Shown here one piece after another: positions 55,960 through 64,000 of a stretch of 64,000 nucleotides of DNA. Position numbers and translations under genes: made by a program. Each line of letters opens with the position of its first letter. Positions within the stretch are counted from its first letter, which is position 1. Origin of the DNA: Pseudomonas sp. UMAB-08 (GTDB lineage: Bacteria > Pseudomonadota > Gammaproteobacteria > Pseudomonadales > Pseudomonadaceae); contig NZ_LT607419.1 of assembly GCF_900095225.1 (NCBI RefSeq), positions 208,348 to 272,347 of the forward strand, written 5' to 3'. The notes beneath the pieces are model-generated. The model saw only the letters and a program-made list of their open reading frames with translations. It did not search any database and had not been told where the DNA came from.

Positions 55960-56231
55960 AGCGCACACCTCTTGTGTTGGTGAAAAAAACGCATTGTACA
56001 GATTACGGCATGAGCCAATGGGTAGCCGGCCAAGGTCAGCACTTAAAAAAGAATGAAAAAAGCGTTTGCTTTCGTTGCAACAGAGGATGAACAGCATGAA
56101 AAAAGGCTGGATTCATCCTTATTTCCCGGCCCAACGACCAATATGACCGCTTTAACGCCACTAACATCGCGCCCCGGCCAGTGCTTGGGTACAATTCCCC
56201 GCTAATTTGCTCGAGTATCAGGAACACTTAC
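55960..56231. other. Divergent intergenic region, rsmI / lpoA
   Basis: 272 bases with promoters for both directions. No consensus promoter, repeat or gene could be named with confidence. Confidence 0.4.
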
Positions 56232-58046
56232 ATGATCGCTTGCCTGCGGCTGTTCTCTGCCCTCTTTCTTGCTGCCCTGTTGGCAGCTTGCGCCAGCTCG
56301 CCCTCGTCAAGTCTTGGCGAGCTTCCACGCACTCCGGACGCCAGCATCGAGCAATTGCTCGAACAAGCCGCTGCCGCCAAGTCGCCCGATAAAGCTGCAC
56401 TGCTGAGACTCAGTGCAGCCGATCAGGCCAATCGGCAAAATGACCCAGGTCGCGCCGCGCGGATTCTCGAGCAGGTGCCTCTTGATCAGCTCAAGCCTGC
56501 GCAACAGGTGTATGCCAGCACGCTATCCGCTGAACTGGCGCTGGGCCGCAACCAGCCCAAGGCCGCGCTGACAGCCCTGAGCCACCCTAGCCTGCAACGA
56601 CTGGGTGAGCTGCCGGTCGAGCAGCAGATACGCACCGGGCTGGTCCAGGCACGCGCCCTGGAAGCTGACGGGCAGATCATGCCTGCTGCCAGCGAGCGAG
56701 TATTTATTGCGCCATTGCTCAAGGGCGCTCAAGCCAGCGCTAACCATGAAGCAATCTGGGCACTGGTTGCCGGCTTGCCCGCCGAGCAACTGCAAAGCAC
56801 CAGCAACAATGACCTGAGTGGCTGGCTGAGCCTGGCCCGCGCAGTCAAAGGCGGCGGCACCCTGGAGCAACAACAGGCGGCCATCGATGCCTGGAAAGCG
56901 CAAAACCCACAACACCCGGCCGCCCTGCAACTGCCAGCCCCACTGGCCCAACTCAAGGCGCTGACCAGCGAACCACTGACCAAAATCGCCCTGCTGCTGC
57001 CGCAAGACGGCCCGCTCGCGTCTGTTGCCCGCGCATTGCGCGAAGGCTTTATGGCGGCGCACTACCAGGCGCAGCAAGCAGGCCAAAAGCCGCCAGCCAT
57101 CGAAGTGTTCGACAGCTCCCACCTGACCTCTCTCGATGACTTCTACCGCCAGGCCAAAGCATCAGGCGTGCAACTGGTCATCGGTCCACTGGAAAAGCCG
57201 CTGGTCAAACAACTGAGCAGCCGCCCGCAATTGCCTATCACCACACTGGCACTGAACTACAGCGACGCAGGCCGGGACGGACCACCACAACTGTTCCAGT
57301 TCGGCCTCGCTGCTGAAGACGAAGCCCGCGAAGTCGCACGTCGCGCCTGGGCCGATGGCAAGCGCAGTGCCGCAGCCATGGTCCCTAAAGGCGAATGGGG
57401 CGACCGCGTCCTGGATGCCTTCCGCCAGAGCTGGCAAGCGGCCGGCGGCACGTTTATCGTTGCTGAACATGTCGACCAGCCTGTCGCCCTGGCCCAGCAA
57501 ATCGCTGACATGTTCCAGCTCCGGAACAGCGAAGCTCGCGCCAAGAGCCTGCAAAGCACCGTCGGCACACAAGTAGCGGCACAACCGACACGTCGCCAGG
57601 ACATCGACTTCATCTTCCTCGCAGTAACGCCTCAGCAAGCGCAGCAGATCAAGCCCACGCTGGTGTTCCAGTACGCAGGCGATGTTCCGGTGTACGCGAC
57701 TTCACACCTGTTCACCAACAGCGGCGACCAGGCGCAGTATCTGGACCTGGAAGGCATTCGCTTCTGTGAAACGCCGTGGCTGCTCAACACCAACGATCCA
57801 CTGCGCCAGCAAGTAACCGTGCAATGGCCACAAGCGGCAGGCAGCCTTGGCCGACTGTACGCCATGGGGATCGACGCTTATCGTCTGGCACCGCGCCTGG
57901 CACAGCTCAAAACCCTGCCAGACAGCCGCATCGACGGCCTGACCGGCAGCCTGAGCATGGGTTCGGGTCAACGTGTCGAGCGTCAATTGCCATGGGCCCA
58001 GTTTGTCGGCGGCAAGGTTCAGCATCTGCCGGACACTCCGCGTTAA
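56232..58046 (+). CDS. lpoA: Penicillin-binding protein activator LpoA (lipoprotein)
   Basis: 604 residues. A lipoprotein signal with lipobox LAAC and acylated C20. The ~25-270 region is TPR-like and helical, and ~290-590 is a type-I periplasmic-binding-protein-like fold (KIALLLPQDGPLASVARALREGF, VIGPLEKPLVKQL, PVYATSHLFT). LpoA activates the PBP1a synthase from the outer membrane. The ATG at 56232 is after AGGA; the frame is open upstream to 56181 without a signal sequence. Stop and yraN start overlap by one base (TAATG). Confidence 0.93.
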   Translation: MIACLRLFSALFLAALLAACASSPSSSLGELPRTPDASIEQLLEQAAAAKSPDKAALLRLSAADQANRQNDPGRAARILEQVPLDQLKPAQQVYASTLSAELALGRNQPKAALTALSHPSLQRLGELPVEQQIRTGLVQARALEADGQIMPAASERVFIAPLLKGAQASANHEAIWALVAGLPAEQLQSTSNNDLSGWLSLARAVKGGGTLEQQQAAIDAWKAQNPQHPAALQLPAPLAQLKALTSEPLTKIALLLPQDGPLASVARALREGFMAAHYQAQQAGQKPPAIEVFDSSHLTSLDDFYRQAKASGVQLVIGPLEKPLVKQLSSRPQLPITTLALNYSDAGRDGPPQLFQFGLAAEDEAREVARRAWADGKRSAAAMVPKGEWGDRVLDAFRQSWQAAGGTFIVAEHVDQPVALAQQIADMFQLRNSEARAKSLQSTVGTQVAAQPTRRQDIDFIFLAVTPQQAQQIKPTLVFQYAGDVPVYATSHLFTNSGDQAQYLDLEGIRFCETPWLLNTNDPLRQQVTVQWPQAAGSLGRLYAMGIDAYRLAPRLAQLKTLPDSRIDGLTGSLSMGSGQRVERQLPWAQFVGGKVQHLPDTPR

Positions 58047-58417
58047 TGCCGAGCACCCCTCGGCAACAAGCAGGGCGCGAGGCTGAAGCCTACGCCCTGC
58101 AACATTTGCAACAACAGGGCCTGCGCCTGATTACGCAGAACTGGTTATGTAAACGAGGCGAGCTCGATCTGGTCATGCTCGACGGCGATACAGTAGTATT
58201 CGTCGAGGTTCGCTATCGACGTCACGCAGGCTGGGGCGGAGCGCTGGAAAGCGTCGATGTCCGCAAGCGTGGAAAGCTCATACTCGCCGCACAGTTTTTT
58301 CTCCAAAAAGAGTCGCACTGGGCAGATTCCCCATGCCGTTTCGATGTGGTGGCCATTAATGGCGACCCCGGCAGCGCACCTCCGCTGGACTGGGTGAAGA
58401 ACGCATTTGATAGCTGA
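58046..58417 (+). CDS. yraN: YraN family (UPF0102) endonuclease-like protein
   Basis: 123 residues with the small nuclease-like core GREAEAYALQHLQQQGL, NWLCKRGELDLVMLDGDTVVFVEVRYR, in which E, D and ExK-like residues (GELDLV, FVEVRYR) form a PD-(D/E)XK-type site. The exact role is unknown. The ATG sits in the lpoA stop (TAATG). Confidence 0.92.
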   Translation: MPSTPRQQAGREAEAYALQHLQQQGLRLITQNWLCKRGELDLVMLDGDTVVFVEVRYRRHAGWGGALESVDVRKRGKLILAAQFFLQKESHWADSPCRFDVVAINGDPGSAPPLDWVKNAFDS

Positions 58418-58546
58418 TTCAAAGCGCCCGACTGACCCTTTGGACGGCGCGTTTCAAGCCCTGACGTATAGAAAGCCCACACACCGATTTCGCTCTTTGC
58501 TTTGCAGGCTGCACTTTCTTGTGCCTGGAGCAGCCGCCCTACTTAA

Positions 58547-59724
<1,178 letters not shown>

Positions 59725-59767
59725 CAGCAACACGCCGGTTTTGTCTTAACGACAAAAACCGCGAATC

Positions 59768-59801
59768 AAAAAAGGCGATCCTTGGGGATCGCCTTTTTTT
59801 T
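59768..59801. terminator. Bidirectional terminator, dolP / sspB
   Basis: AAGGCGATCC (59772-59781), TTGG loop, GGATCGCCTT (59786-59795), with A-run before and T-run after. Serves both convergent operons. Confidence 0.92.
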
Positions 59802-59817
59802 GACTCTTTGCTTCAGG

Positions 59818-60234
59818 TTACTTGACCACTTTCAGACTGGGCCTGCCGGTAGGTCGCGGTGGTTCGCTACCCGGTGGCGGACTGTCATCATCCGGCTCGA
59901 TCACGTCATCCTCTTCCAGAGGAGGCTCCAGATCGAAAACCATACCCTGGCCATTCTCACGAGCATAAATGCCCAGGATCGCGGCTATAGGGACGTACAA
60001 CGTATGCGGCACGCCACCGAAGCGGCCTTCGAAGCTGACGGCGTCGTTATCCATGTGCAGATGACGCACAGCACTGGGCGACACATTCAAAACAATCTGA
60101 CCGTCATTGGCAAAGCCCTGAGGGACCTGTACCGACGGGTACTCCGCATTGACCAGCATGTGCGGGGTGCAATCGTTATCGACAATCCACTCATACAAAC
60201 CGCGAATCAAATAAGGGCGACTGGAGTTCATCAA
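59818..60234 (-). CDS. sspB: ClpXP protease specificity-enhancing factor SspB
   Basis: 138 residues. The substrate-binding domain (MMNSSRPYLIRGLYEWIVDNDCTPH, VLNVSPSAVRHLHMDND, GRFGG) delivers ssrA-tagged proteins to ClpXP; the C-terminal linker ends in a hydrophobic tail (RPSLKVVK) that docks on ClpX. It is 14 bp downstream of sspA. Confidence 0.95.
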   Translation of the reverse strand: MMNSSRPYLIRGLYEWIVDNDCTPHMLVNAEYPSVQVPQGFANDGQIVLNVSPSAVRHLHMDNDAVSFEGRFGGVPHTLYVPIAAILGIYARENGQGMVFDLEPPLEEDDVIEPDDDSPPPGSEPPRPTGRPSLKVVK

Positions 60235-60248
60235 CGGCTCCTTAAGCC

Positions 60249-60866
60249 TTAGCGCATATCGCGTTCAGCACCGGACAGACTTGTCTGGAAAGCTTCACGC
60301 GCAAATTGGCGCTCCATGTAATCAAGCAGCGGCTTGGCTGGCCGCGGCAATTCTATACCCAGGATCGGGAGACGCCAGAGTATGGGCAATAGACAACAGT
60401 CGACCAGACTTTGATCTTCACTGAGGAAAAAAGGTTTATCAGCGAACAGCGGAGAAACGCCGGTAAGGCTTTCACGCAGCTCTTTACGCGCCTGAACACG
60501 AGCTGGCTCTTTGCTGCGCGAATCCAGAATCAAATCCACCAGACCACACCAATCACGCTGAATGCGATGAATCAGCAGACGGCTATTGGCACGCGCGACC
60601 GGATAGACCGGCAGCAGAGGTGGATGCGGGTAACGCTCATCCAGATATTCCATTATCACTGTCGACTCGTACAGCGCCAGGTCACGATCGACCAGTGTTG
60701 GCACGCTGCCGTACGGATTCACCTCGATCAGCTTTGGCGGATGACGACCCGCCACTACATCAATGATCTCAGCGCTGACACCTTTCTCTGCGAGCACAAT
60801 GCGCACGCGGTGGGAATAGTGGTCGGCGGGGTCGGAGTAACAGGCCAACCGATTGGTCACGCCCAT
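60249..60866 (-). CDS. sspA: Stringent starvation protein A
   Basis: 205 residues, GST-like fold without GST activity. N-terminal thioredoxin part ([43 protein letters not shown]), helical C-terminal part. SspA binds RNA polymerase and alters sigma use in stationary phase. First gene of the sspAB operon. Confidence 0.95.
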   Translation of the reverse strand: MGVTNRLACYSDPADHYSHRVRIVLAEKGVSAEIIDVVAGRHPPKLIEVNPYGSVPTLVDRDLALYESTVIMEYLDERYPHPPLLPVYPVARANSRLLIHRIQRDWCGLVDLILDSRSKEPARVQARKELRESLTGVSPLFADKPFFLSEDQSLVDCCLLPILWRLPILGIELPRPAKPLLDYMERQFAREAFQTSLSGAERDMR

Positions 60867-60902
60867 GGCGGTCCTCCTCGCTTGTTAAAGTTTTCAGAAG
60901 CA

Positions 60903-60928
60903 GAAAAACGAGCGCGCCCAAAGGGCGC
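60903..60928 (-). terminator. Possible terminator between petC and sspA
   Basis: On the minus strand GCGCCC-TTT-GGGCGC followed after five bases by TTTTT. The 3-base loop and short stem make it weak; it could instead be in the sspA leader. The 232 bases of 60867-61098 hold no gene. Confidence 0.35.
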
Positions 60929-61098
60929 CTCCGATATCGACCGCGCAGAAACAGGTGGCCGTTGAAAGCGACCCGGCGGCTCATCCATCAAACATGAATG
61001 ACCCAACCTGACCGCCTTCGCCCTACCTGCCCCACGCTCGTTATCTTTAAAGAGACGCCCTAGGGCGCGCATCGTTAACAGCAGGGATTACAACTTGA

Positions 61099-61878
61099 TC
61101 AATGGACATCTTTCCAGTATTCGCGCTTCAGCAGGTAAGCGAATACGAAGAAGAACGCCAGGTAGAGCAATACATACGTACCGATGCGCTGATGTTCCAG
61201 CTTCACCGGGTTTGCCGAGTAGGCCAGGAAGGTCACGAGATTCTTGACCTTCTCATCGAACTGCTCTTCGTTCAGCGCACCGGTTTTCGGCAACACGGTC
61301 AGTTGATCGCACGCTTCATGAGTCAGCGGAGTACCGGTCAACGGATCATATTGCTTCTTGCCGCCCTCAACCACTTGCACTTGCTTGCAACCGATCACCT
61401 GACGACCTTGCAGGCCGACCAGAACATTTGGCATGCCGACGTTCGGGAAAATCGTGTTGTTCACGCCCCAAGGACGCGTCGGATCTTCGTAGAACGAACG
61501 CAAGTAGCTGTAGAGCCAGTCAGTACCACGAACACGGGCCACCAGGGTCAGATCGGGCGGTGCCGCGCCGAACCAGGCTTTCGCGTCAGAAGGCTGCATG
61601 CCGATACTCATGTGGTCGCCAATTTTGGCGCCGGTGAATATCAGTTTTTCCTGCATCAGATCGTGAGGGATGCCCAAATCGTCCGCAACGCGTTCATAGC
61701 GCTGGAACTTGGCACTGTGACAGCCCATGCAGTAGTTGGCGAAGGTACGCGCCCCATCCTGCATCGCGGCCTTGTCAGACACGTCGATATCGACCTTCTC
61801 CAGCTCAGGACCCTCTGCGTTTGCAAAGGACAAGGTAGGCAGAAGCGCAAACATCAATACAGCAAATAGCTTTTTCAT
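61099..61878 (-). CDS. petC: Cytochrome c1 of the bc1 complex
   Basis: 259 residues. Sec signal (~1-19, LLPTLSFANA), haem motif CMGCH at 50-54, the axial Met in NVGMPNVLVG, and a C-terminal TM anchor (~230-250, IGTYVLLYLAFFFVFAYLL). It passes electrons to cytochrome c. Shares a base pair with petB (TGATG). Confidence 0.96.
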   Translation of the reverse strand: MKKLFAVLMFALLPTLSFANAEGPELEKVDIDVSDKAAMQDGARTFANYCMGCHSAKFQRYERVADDLGIPHDLMQEKLIFTGAKIGDHMSIGMQPSDAKAWFGAAPPDLTLVARVRGTDWLYSYLRSFYEDPTRPWGVNNTIFPNVGMPNVLVGLQGRQVIGCKQVQVVEGGKKQYDPLTGTPLTHEACDQLTVLPKTGALNEEQFDEKVKNLVTFLAYSANPVKLEHQRIGTYVLLYLAFFFVFAYLLKREYWKDVH

Positions 61879-63089
61879 CAGCCAGTCACCCTTTCTGGAA
61901 CCGGTTTGGTCTTCTCGAGCCGGGTATAGAACGGCATCAGAATGAAGTAGGCGAAGTACAGGAATGTACAGACCTGCGACAAGATCGTGCGCTCAGGGGT
62001 TGGCGGCAGAACGCCCAACACACCCAGAATCACGAAGGCCACGCAGAACACTACCAACCAGCCCTTGCTCAGCCAGCCTTTGTAGCGCATGGACTTGACC
62101 GGACTACGGTCGAGCCATGGCAACACGAACAGCACGGCAATCGCAGCACCCATGGCGATAACGCCCATGAGCTTGTCCGGAATCGCACGCAGGATCGCGT
62201 AGAACGGCGTGAAGTACCAAACAGGAGCAATGTGCAATGGAGTCTTGAAGGCGTTCGCCACTTCGAAGTTAGGCTTCTCGAGGAAGTAGCCACCCATCTC
62301 AGGGAAGAAGAACACGATCGAGCAGAAGATGAACAGGAACACCACCACGCCGACGATATCTTTCACGGTGTAGTACGGGTGGAAGGCAATGCCGTCCAGC
62401 GGTATACCGTTTTCGTCTTTGTGCTTCTTGATGTCGACGCCATCAGGGTTGTTCGAACCGACTTCATGCAGCGCCAGAACGTGCAACACCACCAGACCCA
62501 GAATGACGATCGGCAACGCGACCACATGGAGGGCAAAGAAGCGGTTCAGGGTAATCCCGGAAATCAGGTAGTCACCACGAATCCATTGCGTCAGGTCGCC
62601 GCCAATCACCGGGATCGCACCGAACAGCGAGATGATCACCTGTGCGCCCCAGTAGGACATCTGGCCCCAAGGCAGCAGGTAACCCATGAAGGCTTCAGCC
62701 ATCAGCGCCAGGTAGATCAGCATCCCGAAGACCCATACCAACTCGCGTGGCTTCTGGTAGGAACCGTAGAGCAAGCCACGGAACATATGCAGATAAACCA
62801 CGATAAAGAAGGCAGAAGCCCCGGTGGAGTGGAGCAGGCGCAGGATCGAGCCGTATTCCACGTCACGCATGATGTATTCGACAGAAGCAAACGCCTCTTC
62901 AGCCGACGGCGTGTAACTCATGGTCAGCCAGACACCCGTAACGATCTGATTGACCAGCACCAGCAAAGCCAGCGAGCCGAAGAAGTAGAAGAAGTTGAAG
63001 TTTTTTGGTGCGTAATATTTGCTGAGATGGTCTTCCCACATTTTTGTGGCGGGAAAGCGCGCATCAACCCAGTCCATGAACTTGCTCAT
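61878..63089 (-). CDS. petB: Cytochrome b of the bc1 complex
   Basis: 403 residues, eight membrane helices. Haem-ligand His pairs are in LHSTGASAFFIVVYLHMFR and FALHVVALPIVILGLVVLHV. The Qo-site motif reads PVWY where mitochondria have PEWY, a replacement known in many gamma-proteobacteria. ATG at 63089 overlaps the petA stop (TGATG). Confidence 0.96.
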   Translation of the reverse strand: MSKFMDWVDARFPATKMWEDHLSKYYAPKNFNFFYFFGSLALLVLVNQIVTGVWLTMSYTPSAEEAFASVEYIMRDVEYGSILRLLHSTGASAFFIVVYLHMFRGLLYGSYQKPRELVWVFGMLIYLALMAEAFMGYLLPWGQMSYWGAQVIISLFGAIPVIGGDLTQWIRGDYLISGITLNRFFALHVVALPIVILGLVVLHVLALHEVGSNNPDGVDIKKHKDENGIPLDGIAFHPYYTVKDIVGVVVFLFIFCSIVFFFPEMGGYFLEKPNFEVANAFKTPLHIAPVWYFTPFYAILRAIPDKLMGVIAMGAAIAVLFVLPWLDRSPVKSMRYKGWLSKGWLVVFCVAFVILGVLGVLPPTPERTILSQVCTFLYFAYFILMPFYTRLEKTKPVPERVTG

Positions 63090-63682
63090 CACGCTTTCTC
63101 CGGATCGACGCCAATGACAATAACATTGTCCGACTCATAGGAATGCGGCGGCACTGGCAAATTCAAAGGGGCTGGTTGCGATTTGTAGACGCGGCCTGCC
63201 AGATCGTAGTGAGAGCCGTGGCATGGACAGAAGTATCCGCCCACCCAGTCTTTACCCAGATCAACGGGTGCGACTTCAGGACGAAACGTCGGAGAACAGC
63301 CTAAGTGGGTGCAAATTCCGACCAACAGAAGGATCTCTGGCTTGATCGAACGTGTCTCTGGGTCGACGTAGGTCGGTTGTATTGAGTTCTTGGAGTTCGG
63401 ATCGGAGAGTTGCCCTTCGATCTTCTTCAGGTTTCCCAATATTTCCTCGGTACGACGAACGATGAACACCGGCTGACCTCGCCACTCAGCAATCATCTGC
63501 TGACCTGCTTCGATCTTGCTGACATTCACCTTTACCGGTGCACCTGCGGCTTTCGCCTTGGCACTGGGAAACCATGACCCCACGAACGGGACCGCAGCCC
63601 CCACCGCTCCTGCAGCACCCACGACGGACGTGGCTGCTACGAGGAAGCGACGCCGGCCTGCATTCACGCCGTCATTGCTCAT
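63089..63682 (-). CDS. petA: Rieske iron-sulfur protein of the bc1 complex
   Basis: 197 residues. A Tat-type N-terminus (RRRFLVAAT) ahead of a TM helix (~12-35), then the [2Fe-2S] ligands in CTHLGCSP and CPCHGSHYD. First gene of petABC. Confidence 0.96.
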   Translation of the reverse strand: MSNDGVNAGRRRFLVAATSVVGAAGAVGAAVPFVGSWFPSAKAKAAGAPVKVNVSKIEAGQQMIAEWRGQPVFIVRRTEEILGNLKKIEGQLSDPNSKNSIQPTYVDPETRSIKPEILLLVGICTHLGCSPTFRPEVAPVDLGKDWVGGYFCPCHGSHYDLAGRVYKSQPAPLNLPVPPHSYESDNVIVIGVDPEKA

Positions 63683-63766
63683 TCCGTTCCTCTCCCATCA
63701 GCTCTGTGACCTGTTAAACCAGGCATCTACTAAGTAAAAATCTGAACTGTGTAAAAATTTTGCCGA

Positions 63767-63795
63767 ATGGTAATGAAAAGCCCCTTAGTTGACAA
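63767..63795 (-). promoter_or_regulatory. Candidate petABC promoter
   Basis: TTGTCA (63790-63795), 17-base spacer, TACCAT (63767-63772), about 85 bp upstream of petA. The -10 is imperfect. Confidence 0.4.
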
Positions 63796-63884
63796 GGTAA
63801 TTACCATCCTGAAACGGCTTGAAGCCTTATAACACGCGGCGCCCGCTGATGTGGCAAGTTGTCACACCTAAAATGAACGCCCAT

Positions 63885-63917
63885 AAAAAACGCCCAGCTC
63901 CGAAAGGAAACTGGGCG
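63885..63917 (-). terminator. Terminator of the rplM-rpsI operon
   Basis: CGCCCAG (63891-63897) pairs with CTGGGCG (63911-63917) across a 13-base loop, with a T run on the minus strand (A run at 63885-63890). It separates rpsI from petABC, read in the same direction. Confidence 0.85.
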
Positions 63918-63937
63918 CTTTTGAACGAAGCAGCGAA

Positions 63938-64000
63938 TTAACGCTTCGAGTACTGCGGACGCTTACGCGCTTTACGCAGGCCAACTTTCTTACGTTCAAC
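63938..64000 (-). CDS. rpsI: 30S ribosomal protein S9, C-terminal 20 residues
   Basis: The last 20 codons and stop (VERKKVGLRKARKRPQYSKR) are the universally conserved C-terminal tail of S9, whose final Lys-Arg reaches the P-site tRNA. The rest lies beyond the window. Confidence 0.96.
   Translation of the reverse strand, partial: VERKKVGLRKARKRPQYSKR

Overview
The window is a stretch of core chromosome from a Pseudomonas species outside P. aeruginosa, most likely of the P. fluorescens/P. putida type. This rests on protein sequence and on gene order: mexW-like RND pump - inaA - colSR - groESL - fxsA - ampG - yajQ - argJ - secA - lpxC - full dcw cluster - rnpB - rsmI - lpoA - yraN/diaA/dolP - sspAB - petABC - rpsI. 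As I remember it, this order closely follows PA4375-PA4432 of P. aeruginosa. No rRNA, tRNA, CRISPR array, insertion sequence, integrase or prophage gene was seen.

Layout. 1-7.6 kb is an envelope block. It holds the end of an RND efflux pump, an InaA-type kinase with a small membrane protein, the ColRS two-component system, and a divergent pair (LTA-synthase-like sulfatase plus PAP2 phosphatase) preceded by a sequence that fits the ColR-binding consensus. 7.6-26.6 kb is housekeeping: groESL with a heat-shock-like promoter, fxsA, a HugZ-like haem protein, an SDR, a DUF481 beta-barrel protein, an alkyltransferase-like protein, AmpG, MscS, YajQ, PanE, an orphan PAS histidine kinase, a PduO-type adenosyltransferase, a Nudix/thiamine-phosphate-synthase fusion, a GST, ArgJ and SecA.

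27.2-36.4 kb is the one clearly accessory segment, inserted between a DUF721 gene and lpxC. It is an orphan type VI secretion island read leftwards as one chain: vgrG, DUF4123 adaptor, a 1185-residue VasX-like effector, and a membrane immunity protein. The effector 3' end plus immunity gene is tandemly duplicated with an exact 1603-bp offset. This left a chimeric effector-tip fragment and a second immunity gene whose differences are concentrated in a 13-residue block at the end of the first membrane helix.

36.5-54.4 kb is the complete dcw cell-wall and division cluster (mraZ to ftsZ, then lpxC), read leftwards as a tightly overlapping operon. It starts from a good sigma70 promoter with three 10-bp MraZ-box repeats just downstream. 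rnpB (RNase P RNA) follows upstream of it, then rsmI and, divergently, lpoA-yraN-diaA-dolP. The right end carries sspBA, the cytochrome bc1 operon petABC and the last 20 codons of rpsI.
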